Origin: Bacteroidota bacterium
Lineage (GTDB): Bacteria; Bacteroidota; Bacteroidia; Chitinophagales; LD1
Assembly: GCA_018267355.1 (NCBI GenBank)
Contig: JAFDYP010000508.1
Coordinates: 1-13,675, forward strand
Length of the DNA stretch: 13,675 nucleotides
Direction of reading: 5' to 3'
Positions 1-6,932 of this stretch are shown here, piece by piece (position 1 is the first letter of the stretch; every line of letters begins with the position of its first letter). The position numbers were made by a program, and so were the translations under genes. The notes under the pieces are model-generated. The model was not told the DNA's origin, did no database searches, and saw only the letters and a list, made by a program, of their open reading frames with translations.

Positions 1-28
1 AAATCCGGGCTTATGCACGGATTTTTTT
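1..28 (+). terminator. Hairpin plus T-run next to the cas2 3' end
   Basis: The arms AAATCCG (1-7) and CGGATTT (18-24) are perfectly complementary, with an inner GC/GC pair around TTAT. A T-run to base 28 follows on the + strand. This has the shape of an intrinsic terminator for a transcript entering from the left, such as an array or other small RNA. It also lies just past the leftward cas2 stop, so it may serve the cas operon in the other direction, but the sequence beyond base 1 is missing. Confidence 0.5.
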
Positions 29-32
29 ATTT

Positions 33-377
33 CTAAAAAAGCTCAAGTTGTTGGGGGACCTCGATTCCCTCCTGTAGTTTGGCCCCATAGTATATCTCCA
101 TCTGGGCAAACTGTTTGTCGGTAATCTGAAGGATACCAACCTTTCCGTCCTCCGGTAACTTGCCTTTTGTACGCCGTTTATGAACCTCGGCATTTTCAGA
201 ACTGGCACTGTGCCTTACGTACATGCTGAACTGGAACATGCTAAACCCGTCGCCGATCAGATCCTTCCTAAACTTGGCCGCCGCCTTCCGCTGTTTCGCG
301 GTTTCGGTAGGCAGGTCGTACATCACTAGGGTCCACATGATCCGGTAGGCGTTTAGGCGTTCGCTGTGTATGCTCAT
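33..377 (-). CDS. cas2: CRISPR-associated endonuclease Cas2 (type II-C)
   Basis: This 114-residue protein is Cas2, the small ferredoxin-fold partner that bridges two Cas1 dimers in the spacer-integration complex. The first beta strand ends in a V-M-Y-D-L-P-T motif with the conserved Asp at residue 21. It is followed by the R-K-A-A-A-K-F-R-K-D-L helix and a M-F-Q-F-S-M-Y-V-R-H strand, as in Cas2 of Bacteroidetes type II systems. Length is normal for the family. The start at 377 overlaps the cas1 stop as ATGA, and the S-E-R-L-N-A-Y-R-I-M-W leader resembles relatives from memory, so this start is preferred over the inner Met14. It is the last gene of the cas9-cas1-cas2 operon. The identification is firm; nuclease activity is not needed for adaptation in the Cas2 proteins studied. 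Confidence 0.96.
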   Translation of the reverse strand: MSIHSERLNAYRIMWTLVMYDLPTETAKQRKAAAKFRKDLIGDGFSMFQFSMYVRHSASSENAEVHKRRTKGKLPEDGKVGILQITDKQFAQMEIYYGAKLQEGIEVPQQLELF

Positions 378-1306
378 GACATTTCAGGATATAAGAGCTT
401 TCTGTATTCTCCGCTGTAGCATTTCACCAGGCTGACGGCTGTCCGTTGCGTGGCGTTCATCAACGGGCTCTGCTCCCCGTCTAGCGTCACATCCATCGCA
501 GGTATTTTTAGCAGCGCGGTCTTGATATTGACGTCGATGTCGTCCTTGATCCCGTGCTCTTTTATGATGCTGCACACCACTTGGTCCACGTAAGGCCTGT
601 ACGGCTCCATCAGGTCATCGGCTAGGCAGAATGCATTGTACCTGTTCTGATGGTGTATCCCCAGCGTGGGTATCAGCCCGGCAGCTACGATGCTTCGTGC
701 CATCGTGGCCCGCAAGATCGCATAGCCGTAGTTTAAGTAGTGATTGGGCGGCCCTCCCTCCCGGTGTCTCTTGAAGCCAGCTATGTCCGGGAAGATGCGC
801 GACCAGTAGTATGCCGCCGCAGTTGCCTCGCAGTTCGTGCTATCGCCGCTTTTTACCCCCTTGTACACAGGTATGAGATAGGTGTGATCCATACCGCGCG
901 CCTCAAGGACCTTACTCTGGTTTTTTACTTTCTGCGTCACGGTCTGCGCCCACAGCTGCTTTTTGATCGGCTCGCTCGCCTCAAGTTGTATCTTGTACCG
1001 CTCGCTCTGTATCGTATTGCCGCTTAGCGGCATCATCAGCCCCGTGGGATGGTGTGTGCTGTCGCAGGTGATCAGGACGGTATTATTGGCCAGAAGAGCC
1101 TCCATCAACGCCTGCGTAATCGTAATCTGTTTGTGATCGAGGATGACTATTCCGATGTCCTCTACCGGCACGCTTGCCCTCGCCTCCTTCTTAAACTCCG
1201 GAGGGGTCAAGTCATCTTTCTCTATCTCCGGCAGCCGCAGTATCAGCTGCCCGTTAGACAAGCTCAGATAGGATGCATTGCCGAAGTAGAGGGTGCGCTT
1301 TATCAT
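374..1306 (-). CDS. cas1: CRISPR-associated integrase Cas1 (type II)
   Basis: This 310-residue protein is Cas1, the metal-dependent integrase that inserts protospacers at the leader end of the array together with Cas2. The N-terminal beta domain starts R-T-L-Y-F-G-N. The C-terminal helical catalytic domain shows the expected ligands: Glu160 in N-C-E-A-T-A-A-A-Y-Y-W, His218 in L-G-I-H-H, and Glu234 in D-D-L-M-E-P-Y-R-P, the usual type II signature. Length is typical. The start codon overlaps the cas9 stop (ATGA), and its own stop overlaps the cas2 start in the same way, so the three genes form one translationally coupled operon. With csn2 and cas4 absent, the gene set is that of subtype II-C. 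Nothing suggests inactivation. Confidence 0.97.
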   Translation of the reverse strand: MIKRTLYFGNASYLSLSNGQLILRLPEIEKDDLTPPEFKKEARASVPVEDIGIVILDHKQITITQALMEALLANNTVLITCDSTHHPTGLMMPLSGNTIQSERYKIQLEASEPIKKQLWAQTVTQKVKNQSKVLEARGMDHTYLIPVYKGVKSGDSTNCEATAAAYYWSRIFPDIAGFKRHREGGPPNHYLNYGYAILRATMARSIVAAGLIPTLGIHHQNRYNAFCLADDLMEPYRPYVDQVVCSIIKEHGIKDDIDVNIKTALLKIPAMDVTLDGEQSPLMNATQRTAVSLVKCYSGEYRKLLYPEMS

Positions 1307-4300
1307 TCTCCTATCTTTGATATTTTACCGAGATGATTGACCCTGACCTTTATTCCGGTCATGCTTGATGCGCTGGCTTGTATGCACCTTCGGGCCTTTT
1401 TGTCGGCTACGCTTTCCCTAGGCCCGGTTTCCAGATGGTGGTTAAACCAGTAGTTGCCGCTAGTGAGCTTTCGTACGCGAAACAGATTTTTGCTGAGCAA
1501 TGCAAAATTGCCGCTTGCGACAGCATCCTCAATTTCACTTCTGGTCATATTGAAAATGAACATCTCATTTTGCTGCATGCTGGTAAGGAAAGTCATGCCA
1601 TCTTTAGGGTCTTTGTCTATGACAGGCAATCCTTGCTTTTTCCGCACCACGGACTCCCAGAAGGTAACTACCTTTTCAATACGCCTGCCTTGTTCATTCT
1701 CATACAGGGCGATGTGATGGTTATTGCCGGGCTTTACAAATCCGATGGGCGTTCCGGATATATCGTAGCTAATGGGTTCCACCACCTTAAGATTGGTCCG
1801 CATCCTTATCGTCTTGATAGGAATCTTGTGCTTTTCATTAAACCATACTGGGTTATCATCCAGGTTGCGGAAAGCCTGCTTGGGATCGTTGTCGAACTCG
1901 GCAAGACGCCTTTCCAGGGCTACCCTTACGCCTTTGTCCACGATGTAGTCAAGGTCGGCAAGCTTGAAATCCATGCCTAGCTTGTATTTTATTACGTACT
2001 CCTTTACCCCATTGATAGTAATGATGCCATATACGGATTCTTCGCTGAGCGGCCCGCGCGGTGCATACGTGACCTGCCCGCTAGCCTTGTTCTTGCTCTT
2101 GGTGGCCACCTTTTTGCCCGATTTCAGGGAGATCAATATCCGCGATACTGAGTCTCCCACGTCCCGAGTGCTGAATGGCCTTATCTTTTGGGCGTAGGCC
2201 CTTAGATTCTCATTTTGACTTGTTCCCTCCCTCAATATTTGATTGAGGCTATTCATCTTCTGGATAACAGATCTATCCGTAAAGGCTATCGCAAGCGCAT
2301 CTATGGCATGATGACGGTGGTCGTCGCGCTTGCTCCAGTTTTCGATCTTCTTTCTCTTGCGGCCCTGCTCATCCGGATCTTGGCTTTTCTGCCCCTCGGG
2401 ATACTTATCATAATTGAGATCAACCAATACATCGTCCCAGCCCCACTCATGGCGGAGGAAGGCCGTCACACTACCGCTGGTACTTACGATGCTGTGCTCC
2501 TTTTCGGGCAAAAGCGGAGCCAATATTTCTTTGGCTTTCCTTACGATATATCTGGTTTCGTTTAGCTGGCGATTGATAAAGTCTTCGGGTATGGCGTCCG
2601 AGCTCATTAACAGCTTGTCTCTTTTAGCGCGGCTGATATTTTTGCTTTTATATAGCTCATCCACTTTAGCCAGATAGGCACTGAGGGCCTCTTCGCCGCG
2701 GCTGTTCATATAGTCCCAAGCTGTCTGATTCCCCTTGTCCTGATTCTGCTTGCGTGAGCAGAAAACCTTATTGGAAAAGGAATCGTCAAAGAGGCGCGAC
2801 TGCGGGATGATATGATCTATATCGTGAGACCCGTCAAACGCCTGCGCAAAACCTATCTTCCTTTCGGGATCGTAGGGGCCGTAGACGGACAGCTCGTTAA
2901 ACTCTCTCCATAGCCTATACCGCTCGACGTTCTTGCGACTTCCCTTTATACCGTGCTCCTCTAGCCGTCTGATAATATCCCGGTTCTCGCGATCCCTCTT
3001 GCTGTTATTGGTATAGGTTCTGTTCCGTTCCTCCTTGCTCTGCTTCAGCTCCCTTGCCAGCTCGATCCTTATCTCGTCGGGTTTGCCCATGGCCGGATCC
3101 GAGATGATCGCGTTGACCACGTTTACGAGCTGGTTCAAGACCTTTTCGACCACGGGCTGGCGCAGGCTGTTTTTCTCCAAAAGGTCAAGTTTGTCTATAG
3201 GGGCAATGGCTGCTGCCTGCTCCTTAGTCTTAGAGCCAGAATGGCTCAGCCCTGCGGCGGCCATCGCCTCGGAGTAAACTTGTCCTTCCTGAAGCGCTGG
3301 AAGGATCAGGCGCATGGCACGGGCGCTCTTGTTAGCAAACCCCTGCCTGGTGAAGTCTATCCGCATCAGGCGCTTTGCCGTGTCTTCGTCAAAGCCAAAC
3401 TTATCCATCAGCTTTGGCAGTAGTACCTCCTTCTCCTTGACAGAGTACAGGACATGCCACAACTGATATAAGGGCTCCCGCTCAAAGCTTGGATCTATCT
3501 GCCCCATGATCTCGCCTGTCTCTTTATTCACCCTGTCTTGAGTCTTTAGGTCAAACTGGAGCCATTTGTCATGAATGCCTTGCTCTCCAAAGGCCTTCGA
3601 CAGCTTGCATCTCGTGATATACCCGAGAATCCCGTTCTCATGGGTCAGCTCGTCAGCCGTAAATTCTTTGTCTTTTATCCCGAGCAGCTTGAATATGGCT
3701 TTCTCTTTCAGGAGCTCGGTGGTATTCAGCGCATCAAAGAGTGTTTGCTTTTCTTCGATACTTATTTCACGCTCCTTGCCATTGCGGTCTTGTATGGTGA
3801 TATTATTGATGCTCTCCCAGATGCGGCAGACCTCAGACAGCGGCGAGCTGCGCGGCGCGACCCTGGGCCCAACCCATTGCGGCCTGCCCGTCTCTGGGCT
3901 TACTTGCCTCTTTCCTACAAACTCACAGACGCTTACTAGGCCCTTCTTGGATTTCAACGGCCGCTGGTAGTAGATGATGCTGTCCCTAAGCCTTGCAATG
4001 ACTTCATCAGTGAGGACGTCAGGATAAAAGTCCTGCTGCTTCTTCATTACCGCATTGTACTCCTCTATGTAGGCATTTCGCGGGAATACCAACTGCTTGA
4101 GCCGCGCAAAGCGATCTTGCTGTAGTTTCTCATAGAATAGTTGTCCTATCGTGATGCCGCGTGATTTGATCTCGCCGTATCTACCGTTGATTTCCTGCTC
4201 ATAGTCGGTAACTTTTTTGCCATCCTCGCTTTCGCCTTCCGTGCCCCTTAGGCTCTTATAGCCACGCTTCTGGTTCAGAAGGCACAGCACGCGTCCTATC

Positions 4301-4659
4301 TCTGGCAGGGAAAGCTTCTCCCTTACCCCCCTATCGCGAAGAGCGTATAAAGTGAGGGAATCGGTAAACAATAGCAAATTGTCATCAGGCAGCATGTTCA
4401 GCTGCGTCAGTTCCCTCCGTAGATCAGCGCGGCGGGCCTGGTAGCGGTCATAACCCTTGCGGATGGTGCGCTTCATCGTCCTCTTGGCATGCTTGGAGAT
4501 CGCATTGCCGGCATCGAATTCTGCCTTCTCATCCACTGTTAGGGGAATGAGCCTAACACCCACGTCCACGATCTCCGGCCTGCTCCCGTCATCTTGGGTG
4601 CGTACAAATGCCCAACCAATGGAGGAGGAGCCAAGGTCAAGGCCCAGTACTTTTTTCAT
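1303..4659 (-). CDS. cas9: CRISPR-associated endonuclease Cas9 (type II-C, 1118 aa)
   Basis: This is a compact Cas9 of 1118 residues, within the II-C range and well below the roughly 1370 of the S. pyogenes enzyme. It is the RNA-guided effector that cuts DNA using a crRNA:tracrRNA pair. Visible in order: RuvC-I L-G-L-D-L-G-S-S-S-I-G-W (Asp8); an Arg-rich bridge helix (about 56-83); a helical recognition lobe (about 84-515); RuvC-II R-I-E-L-A-R-E (Glu533); HNH D-I-D-H-I-I-P (Asp615, His616, with Asn630 and Asn639 in the expected places); RuvC-III H-R-H-H-A-I-D-A-L (His784, Asp787); and a C-terminal wedge/PAM-interacting region (about 840-1118). All catalytic residues are present, so both nuclease sites should work. 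It is the first gene of the operon and is divergent from the predicted tracrRNA. The PAM cannot be read from the sequence. Confidence 0.98.
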   Translation of the reverse strand: MKKVLGLDLGSSSIGWAFVRTQDDGSRPEIVDVGVRLIPLTVDEKAEFDAGNAISKHAKRTMKRTIRKGYDRYQARRADLRRELTQLNMLPDDNLLLFTDSLTLYALRDRGVREKLSLPEIGRVLCLLNQKRGYKSLRGTEGESEDGKKVTDYEQEINGRYGEIKSRGITIGQLFYEKLQQDRFARLKQLVFPRNAYIEEYNAVMKKQQDFYPDVLTDEVIARLRDSIIYYQRPLKSKKGLVSVCEFVGKRQVSPETGRPQWVGPRVAPRSSPLSEVCRIWESINNITIQDRNGKEREISIEEKQTLFDALNTTELLKEKAIFKLLGIKDKEFTADELTHENGILGYITRCKLSKAFGEQGIHDKWLQFDLKTQDRVNKETGEIMGQIDPSFEREPLYQLWHVLYSVKEKEVLLPKLMDKFGFDEDTAKRLMRIDFTRQGFANKSARAMRLILPALQEGQVYSEAMAAAGLSHSGSKTKEQAAAIAPIDKLDLLEKNSLRQPVVEKVLNQLVNVVNAIISDPAMGKPDEIRIELARELKQSKEERNRTYTNNSKRDRENRDIIRRLEEHGIKGSRKNVERYRLWREFNELSVYGPYDPERKIGFAQAFDGSHDIDHIIPQSRLFDDSFSNKVFCSRKQNQDKGNQTAWDYMNSRGEEALSAYLAKVDELYKSKNISRAKRDKLLMSSDAIPEDFINRQLNETRYIVRKAKEILAPLLPEKEHSIVSTSGSVTAFLRHEWGWDDVLVDLNYDKYPEGQKSQDPDEQGRKRKKIENWSKRDDHRHHAIDALAIAFTDRSVIQKMNSLNQILREGTSQNENLRAYAQKIRPFSTRDVGDSVSRILISLKSGKKVATKSKNKASGQVTYAPRGPLSEESVYGIITINGVKEYVIKYKLGMDFKLADLDYIVDKGVRVALERRLAEFDNDPKQAFRNLDDNPVWFNEKHKIPIKTIRMRTNLKVVEPISYDISGTPIGFVKPGNNHHIALYENEQGRRIEKVVTFWESVVRKKQGLPVIDKDPKDGMTFLTSMQQNEMFIFNMTRSEIEDAVASGNFALLSKNLFRVRKLTSGNYWFNHHLETGPRESVADKKARRCIQASASSMTGIKVRVNHLGKISKIGE

Positions 4660-4694
4660 CGCAAATCAAATGTTGCATAAAAATAGGCAAAGCC

Positions 4695-4725
4695 GGTATT
4701 AAAAAAAATACCCATAAATGGGTAT
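4695..4725 (-). promoter_or_regulatory. Overlapping alternative hairpins in the cas9 upstream region
   Basis: ATACCCAT (4708-4715) and ATGGGTAT (4718-4725) form an 8-bp inverted repeat with a 2-base spacer. The first arm also pairs differently: GGTATT (4695-4700) with AATACC (4707-4712) around six A residues. In the cas9 direction the first hairpin is followed by eight T residues, so it looks like a weak intrinsic terminator, and the second would compete with it. It could equally be an operator shared by cas9 and the divergent tracrRNA. The base pairing is seen directly; function is inferred. Confidence 0.45.
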
Positions 4726-4747
4726 ATGAGAAGTCAAAAACGAGCTT

Positions 4748-4755
4748 TATTTTTG
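4748..4755 (+). promoter_or_regulatory. Predicted -7 promoter box of the tracrRNA
   Basis: TATTTTTG fits the Bacteroidetes -7 consensus TAnnTTTG exactly. Transcription would begin a few bases downstream, near 4760, right at the start of the anti-repeat. No good TTG -33 box is visible at the usual distance; the ATACCCAT palindrome lies close to where it would be. Confidence 0.5.
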
Positions 4756-4760
4756 CATCA

Positions 4761-4833
4761 CATTCTAAAGCTATTTACAATAAGGATTATTCCGTTGTGA
4801 AAACATTTAAGGCGGCGCAAGTCGCCTTTTTTT
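4761..4833 (+). ncRNA. Predicted tracrRNA of the type II-C system
   Basis: This stretch has the layout of a tracrRNA, the small RNA that pairs with crRNA repeats and is bound by Cas9. An anti-repeat (about 4761-4780, ending C-T-A-T-T-T-A-C-A-A) leads into a nexus-like stem: ACAA/TTGT and GGA/TCC around TTAT, 4777-4798. A single-stranded GAAAACATTT linker follows, then a GC-rich terminator hairpin. The ACAATAAGG junction resembles the tracrRNA of N. meningitidis Cas9 from memory. It sits about 100 bases upstream of cas9 on the opposite strand, a common place in II-C loci. The 5' end is set only from the promoter box and is uncertain by several bases. The cognate repeat is expected to begin close to GTTGTAAATAGCTTT; no copy of it occurs in this window. 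Confidence 0.77.
4809..4833 (+). terminator. Intrinsic terminator ending the tracrRNA
   Basis: AAGGCGGC (4809-4816) pairs with GTCGCCTT (4821-4828) with one G-T wobble, capped by a GCAA tetraloop of the stable GNRA type. A run of T residues (4827-4833) follows. The position directly after the nexus and linker supports its role as the tracrRNA 3' end. Confidence 0.85.
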
Positions 4834-4887
4834 GTACTGGCGCGGCAAGGAATGTTCTACGTTTCATTACTTCACTAAAATCCTTTT

Positions 4888-5265
4888 ATGGACCTGACCA
4901 TCCTGTCCGTCGCAAACAAGAAAGATCCTGAGGTGGAATATGTACGCCTCAAGGTGCTTAAAGCCACGTCTCTCAAGGGATACGTCCTTATGGATACCAC
5001 GTTCAGCAAGAGCGGAAAGATATCCAACGAGCACAGGCATATTTTCGAGTTCCCTGACATACAAGTCAAGGAGGGAGATTTTTTATGGGTATACTCCGGC
5101 GAGGATAACAAGTACAGCTCTTTTCAAAATGATGGGAAAACTGTGACCCACAAGTTTTATTGGGGGTCCAAAGGCTTCATTTGGAACGACAACGGCAGGG
5201 ACACGGTCCGCCTGGTGAAAATGGAGCCTATCGACAGCCACACGGTACCAAAGGCAACCAAATGA
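4888..5265 (+). CDS. Small protein resembling a lamin-tail domain
   Basis: This is a 125-residue protein without signal peptide or membrane segment. It looks like a single lamin-tail domain, an immunoglobulin-like beta fold used for binding. The N-terminal half has V-E-Y-V-R-L-K-V followed by L-K-G-Y-V-L-M-D. The C-terminal half has E-G-D-F-L-W-V-Y-S-G, F-Y-W-G, and I-W-N-D-N-G-R-D-T-V-R-L. These resemble the EYV.L.N, LKGW.L.D, VYTG, YWG and WNN.GDTA.L landmarks of the family. The assignment is from pattern memory and needs a profile search. It begins 54 bases after the tracrRNA terminator and is followed 42 bases later by the HEPN-like gene on the same strand, so the two probably share a transcript. 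No enzymatic motif is visible. Confidence 0.7.
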   Translation: MDLTILSVANKKDPEVEYVRLKVLKATSLKGYVLMDTTFSKSGKISNEHRHIFEFPDIQVKEGDFLWVYSGEDNKYSSFQNDGKTVTHKFYWGSKGFIWNDNGRDTVRLVKMEPIDSHTVPKATK

Positions 5266-5307
5266 TGGCGTAGGGCGTATTAATCTCACCAAACCTTGCA
5301 CCCAACC

Positions 5308-5946
5308 ATGACACTTAATGACTACCTGAAAGAAACCGAATTCGCCTCGACGAAGCTGCTCGAAGCGGTATGGGAAGATTTCGATAAGGCCGAACTTATG
5401 AGGGCGCAGATACAGGAGCAGGCGAAGGTCGTTGACCAGGAGTACAATGCCGCGGTCGCAATGCAGCAGTATGCAGAAGACCCTGACGACCTCATGGCTG
5501 GCGTCGGGAGGTACTGGGAAAATTACTTCGGTGCCGACAAGGAGGTCTATCACAGGAAAGACGCCCTCGCGCAGTTGGCCTTGAGGCTCGCGGCGAGGGA
5601 GTTCTCGCTGACCACGCTCTGCGGGAATCTCCTTGAACACGCGAAGAAGGGCCTTTCGCTCGTGTATGGCCACCCCAGGGGCTGGCCGGCCGGCAGGGCC
5701 GTAGGCACGCAGGGCTTAAGCTCGGTAATCATCGAAGCAAGGAATCAGTCTACGCACATTGATGAGGCGATAAGGGCGGGCGCCTTCGGCAAGGCGGACG
5801 TGGGCAAATGCTTCACTGCTTTGGCACATGAAATTGACCCGTTGTTCGGCGACTTCCTCAAAAGGGACATGTCCTTCGAAGTAATCAAAGCCCTAGGATG
5901 GAGGGACTTTGCCGTCTACAGAGCCGACATGCTGACGATAGTGTAA
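5308..5946 (+). CDS. Putative HEPN-like protein with R-N-x3-H motif
   Basis: This 212-residue, mostly helical, soluble protein belongs to no family I can name with certainty. Near the middle is E-A-R-N-Q-S-T-H (Arg145, Asn146, His150), which fits the R-polar-x3-H signature of HEPN-fold ribonucleases common in toxin-antitoxin and phage-defence systems. It follows a conserved-looking G-H-P-R-G-W-P-A-G-R-A-V-G-T-Q-G segment and precedes a terminal L-G-W-R-D-F-A-V-Y-R-A-D-M-L helix. An RNase role is inference; a non-catalytic HEPN scaffold is also possible. The ATG at 5308 is chosen over an in-frame TTG at 5296, which has no advantage. It is the second gene of a short rightward pair with the lamin-tail-like protein and ends before a strong bidirectional terminator. 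Confidence 0.7.
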   Translation: MTLNDYLKETEFASTKLLEAVWEDFDKAELMRAQIQEQAKVVDQEYNAAVAMQQYAEDPDDLMAGVGRYWENYFGADKEVYHRKDALAQLALRLAAREFSLTTLCGNLLEHAKKGLSLVYGHPRGWPAGRAVGTQGLSSVIIEARNQSTHIDEAIRAGAFGKADVGKCFTALAHEIDPLFGDFLKRDMSFEVIKALGWRDFAVYRADMLTIV

Positions 5947-5989
5947 GGCTGCTTAAGCGATAACGTTCCAGATTTTAAAACTAATAGCC

Positions 5990-6023
5990 CATCAAAAAAA
6001 GACCAGGCTGTCTTTTTTTGATG
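5990..6023. terminator. Bidirectional intrinsic terminator
   Basis: A perfect 14-bp inverted repeat, CATCAAAAAAAGAC (5990-6003) and GTCTTTTTTTGATG (6010-6023), encloses a CAGGCT loop. It lies between the convergent HEPN-like and RuvC-like genes. Its internal A and T runs give a poly-U tail in either direction, so it should end transcription from both sides. Confidence 0.85.
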
Positions 6024-6027
6024 ACAT

Positions 6028-6498
6028 CTATTCCCCGAGATACTTGTGAGCGGAGGCCAAGGCTAGGGCGTCGAAAATGCCCATGGTGTAGTCCTCGTCC
6101 ATGTACGACTTGCGCACCTTCGGAGCATGACCTTCAAGCTCGGGGAACCACTCGAGTATCTGACGAGATATCTCATACTTGGTCTTTGCGTTGAATATCC
6201 TGAACACCTCTCGTACCTGGTGGCGGCTTAGGCGCTCGACGGACAAGCCTTCCGCCTTGGCGTGTTCCTCGATCTCGGACACGAGGCGGCAGACACGGGG
6301 ATTAGATGGTGCGACGTCCCTGACCAAAAGGATTTCGGGCTGGTAATAATCGACAAATCTCCTGATCCTCCGCATGACGATGGCGTTACAGGCAGGTCGC
6401 ACCGTGATGACCCCGAAGTCAAGCAGCCTTTCCGGCATGTCGAGACAGGCATACCCCAGGCCCCTAGTGTTGGGATACAGGGCAAGGACCACGCTCAT
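6028..6498 (-). CDS. RuvC-like protein lacking most catalytic acids
   Basis: This 156-residue protein has the outline of a RuvC-type Holliday-junction resolvase (RNase H fold). The N-terminal strand-loop V-V-L-A-L-Y-P-N-T-R-G-L-G-Y-A matches the RuvC ILGIDPG...GYA segment. P-E-I-L-L-V-R-D-V matches the second acidic strand. D-E-D-Y-T-M-G-I-F-D-A-L-A-L-A-S-A matches the C-terminal DALA helix. Of the four carboxylates in active RuvC, only the last (Asp143) is clearly kept: Tyr8 replaces the first Asp, Arg60 or Asp61 stands at the Glu position, and Gly140 replaces the third. It may bind branched DNA or act as a structural subunit rather than cut. Its start overlaps the XRE gene stop (ATGA), so the two are coupled. 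The fold call is moderately sure; the functional reading is inference. Confidence 0.65.
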   Translation of the reverse strand: MSVVLALYPNTRGLGYACLDMPERLLDFGVITVRPACNAIVMRRIRRFVDYYQPEILLVRDVAPSNPRVCRLVSEIEEHAKAEGLSVERLSRHQVREVFRIFNAKTKYEISRQILEWFPELEGHAPKVRKSYMDEDYTMGIFDALALASAHKYLGE

Positions 6499-6839
6499 AC
6501 CCGCGCTTCGGATAGCCTGGCAATGACGGCCCTCAGGAAGGCGATCCTGTGGGCGACTCTTGGATGGGCCGGAAGGCCCTCCAGTTCCGACACCCTCTCC
6601 CCGGCCCTCTCCGAGATGCCGAATGCCATCCTCCTCGCGTTGTCGACATGCGGAGGCTCGACCGGCACGCCGAAGACCAGATGATAGGTTAATAGGGCGA
6701 TGCTGTCGGCCTTGCGCTTCATCTGCTCCCAGCGGGAGACGATGGCGTTGTCCGGAAGCCCCATGATGAAGGCCATGTCGGCCTGCGTGAGCCTCGACCG
6801 CTTTCGGAGCATGCGGAGCTGATTTTGTTGAACGAGCAT
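6495..6839 (-). CDS. XRE-family helix-turn-helix regulator
   Basis: This 114-residue protein is a Cro/C1-type DNA-binding protein. The HTH occupies about residues 6-58: L-R-M-L-R-K-R-S-R-L-T-Q-A-D-M-A-F-I-M-G-L, then a recognition region N-A-I-V-S-R-W-E-Q. A helical tail of about 50 residues follows and may dimerise or contact a partner. It is translationally coupled to the RuvC-like gene by a 4-base overlap. The ATG at 6839 is supported by the HTH beginning a few residues in and by the operator-like repeats just upstream. Three copies of a CCACTAT/ATAGTGG motif surround its start, so autoregulation is likely. Target genes outside this operon cannot be inferred. Confidence 0.85.
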   Translation of the reverse strand: MLVQQNQLRMLRKRSRLTQADMAFIMGLPDNAIVSRWEQMKRKADSIALLTYHLVFGVPVEPPHVDNARRMAFGISERAGERVSELEGLPAHPRVAHRIAFLRAVIARLSEARV

Positions 6840-6932
6840 AGTGGTTATGACGGCATGTTTGTTACTGCCATGCCACTATCCATCCTATGCGCCGGGGGGT
6901 AATAAAATAGAAGGAAGAAATTGCCACTATCA
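6838..6932 (-). promoter_or_regulatory. Operator-like repeats upstream of the XRE gene
   Basis: TGCCACTATC occurs twice as a direct repeat, at 6871-6880 and 6923-6932. The inverse ATAGTGG lies at 6838-6844 and overlaps the XRE start codon. GGCATG (6852-6857) and CATGCC (6869-6874) form a nested inverted repeat. The spacing and position suggest binding sites for the encoded regulator. No clear -33/-7 pair is seen. Confidence 0.5.

Noticed and set aside
4741..4800. CRISPR repeat or short array near cas9
   Set aside because: The repeat-like sequence occurs only once and leads into a nexus and terminator, as in a tracrRNA anti-repeat, not an array.
4608..4931. Rightward open frame of 107 codons across the cas9 start and upstream region
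   Set aside because: It overlaps the cas9 5' end antisense and runs through the tracrRNA and its terminator; the product shows no protein-like pattern.
5083..5673. Leftward open frame of 196 codons
   Set aside because: It is antisense to both the lamin-tail-like and HEPN-like genes, whose products show coherent domain patterns; this one does not.
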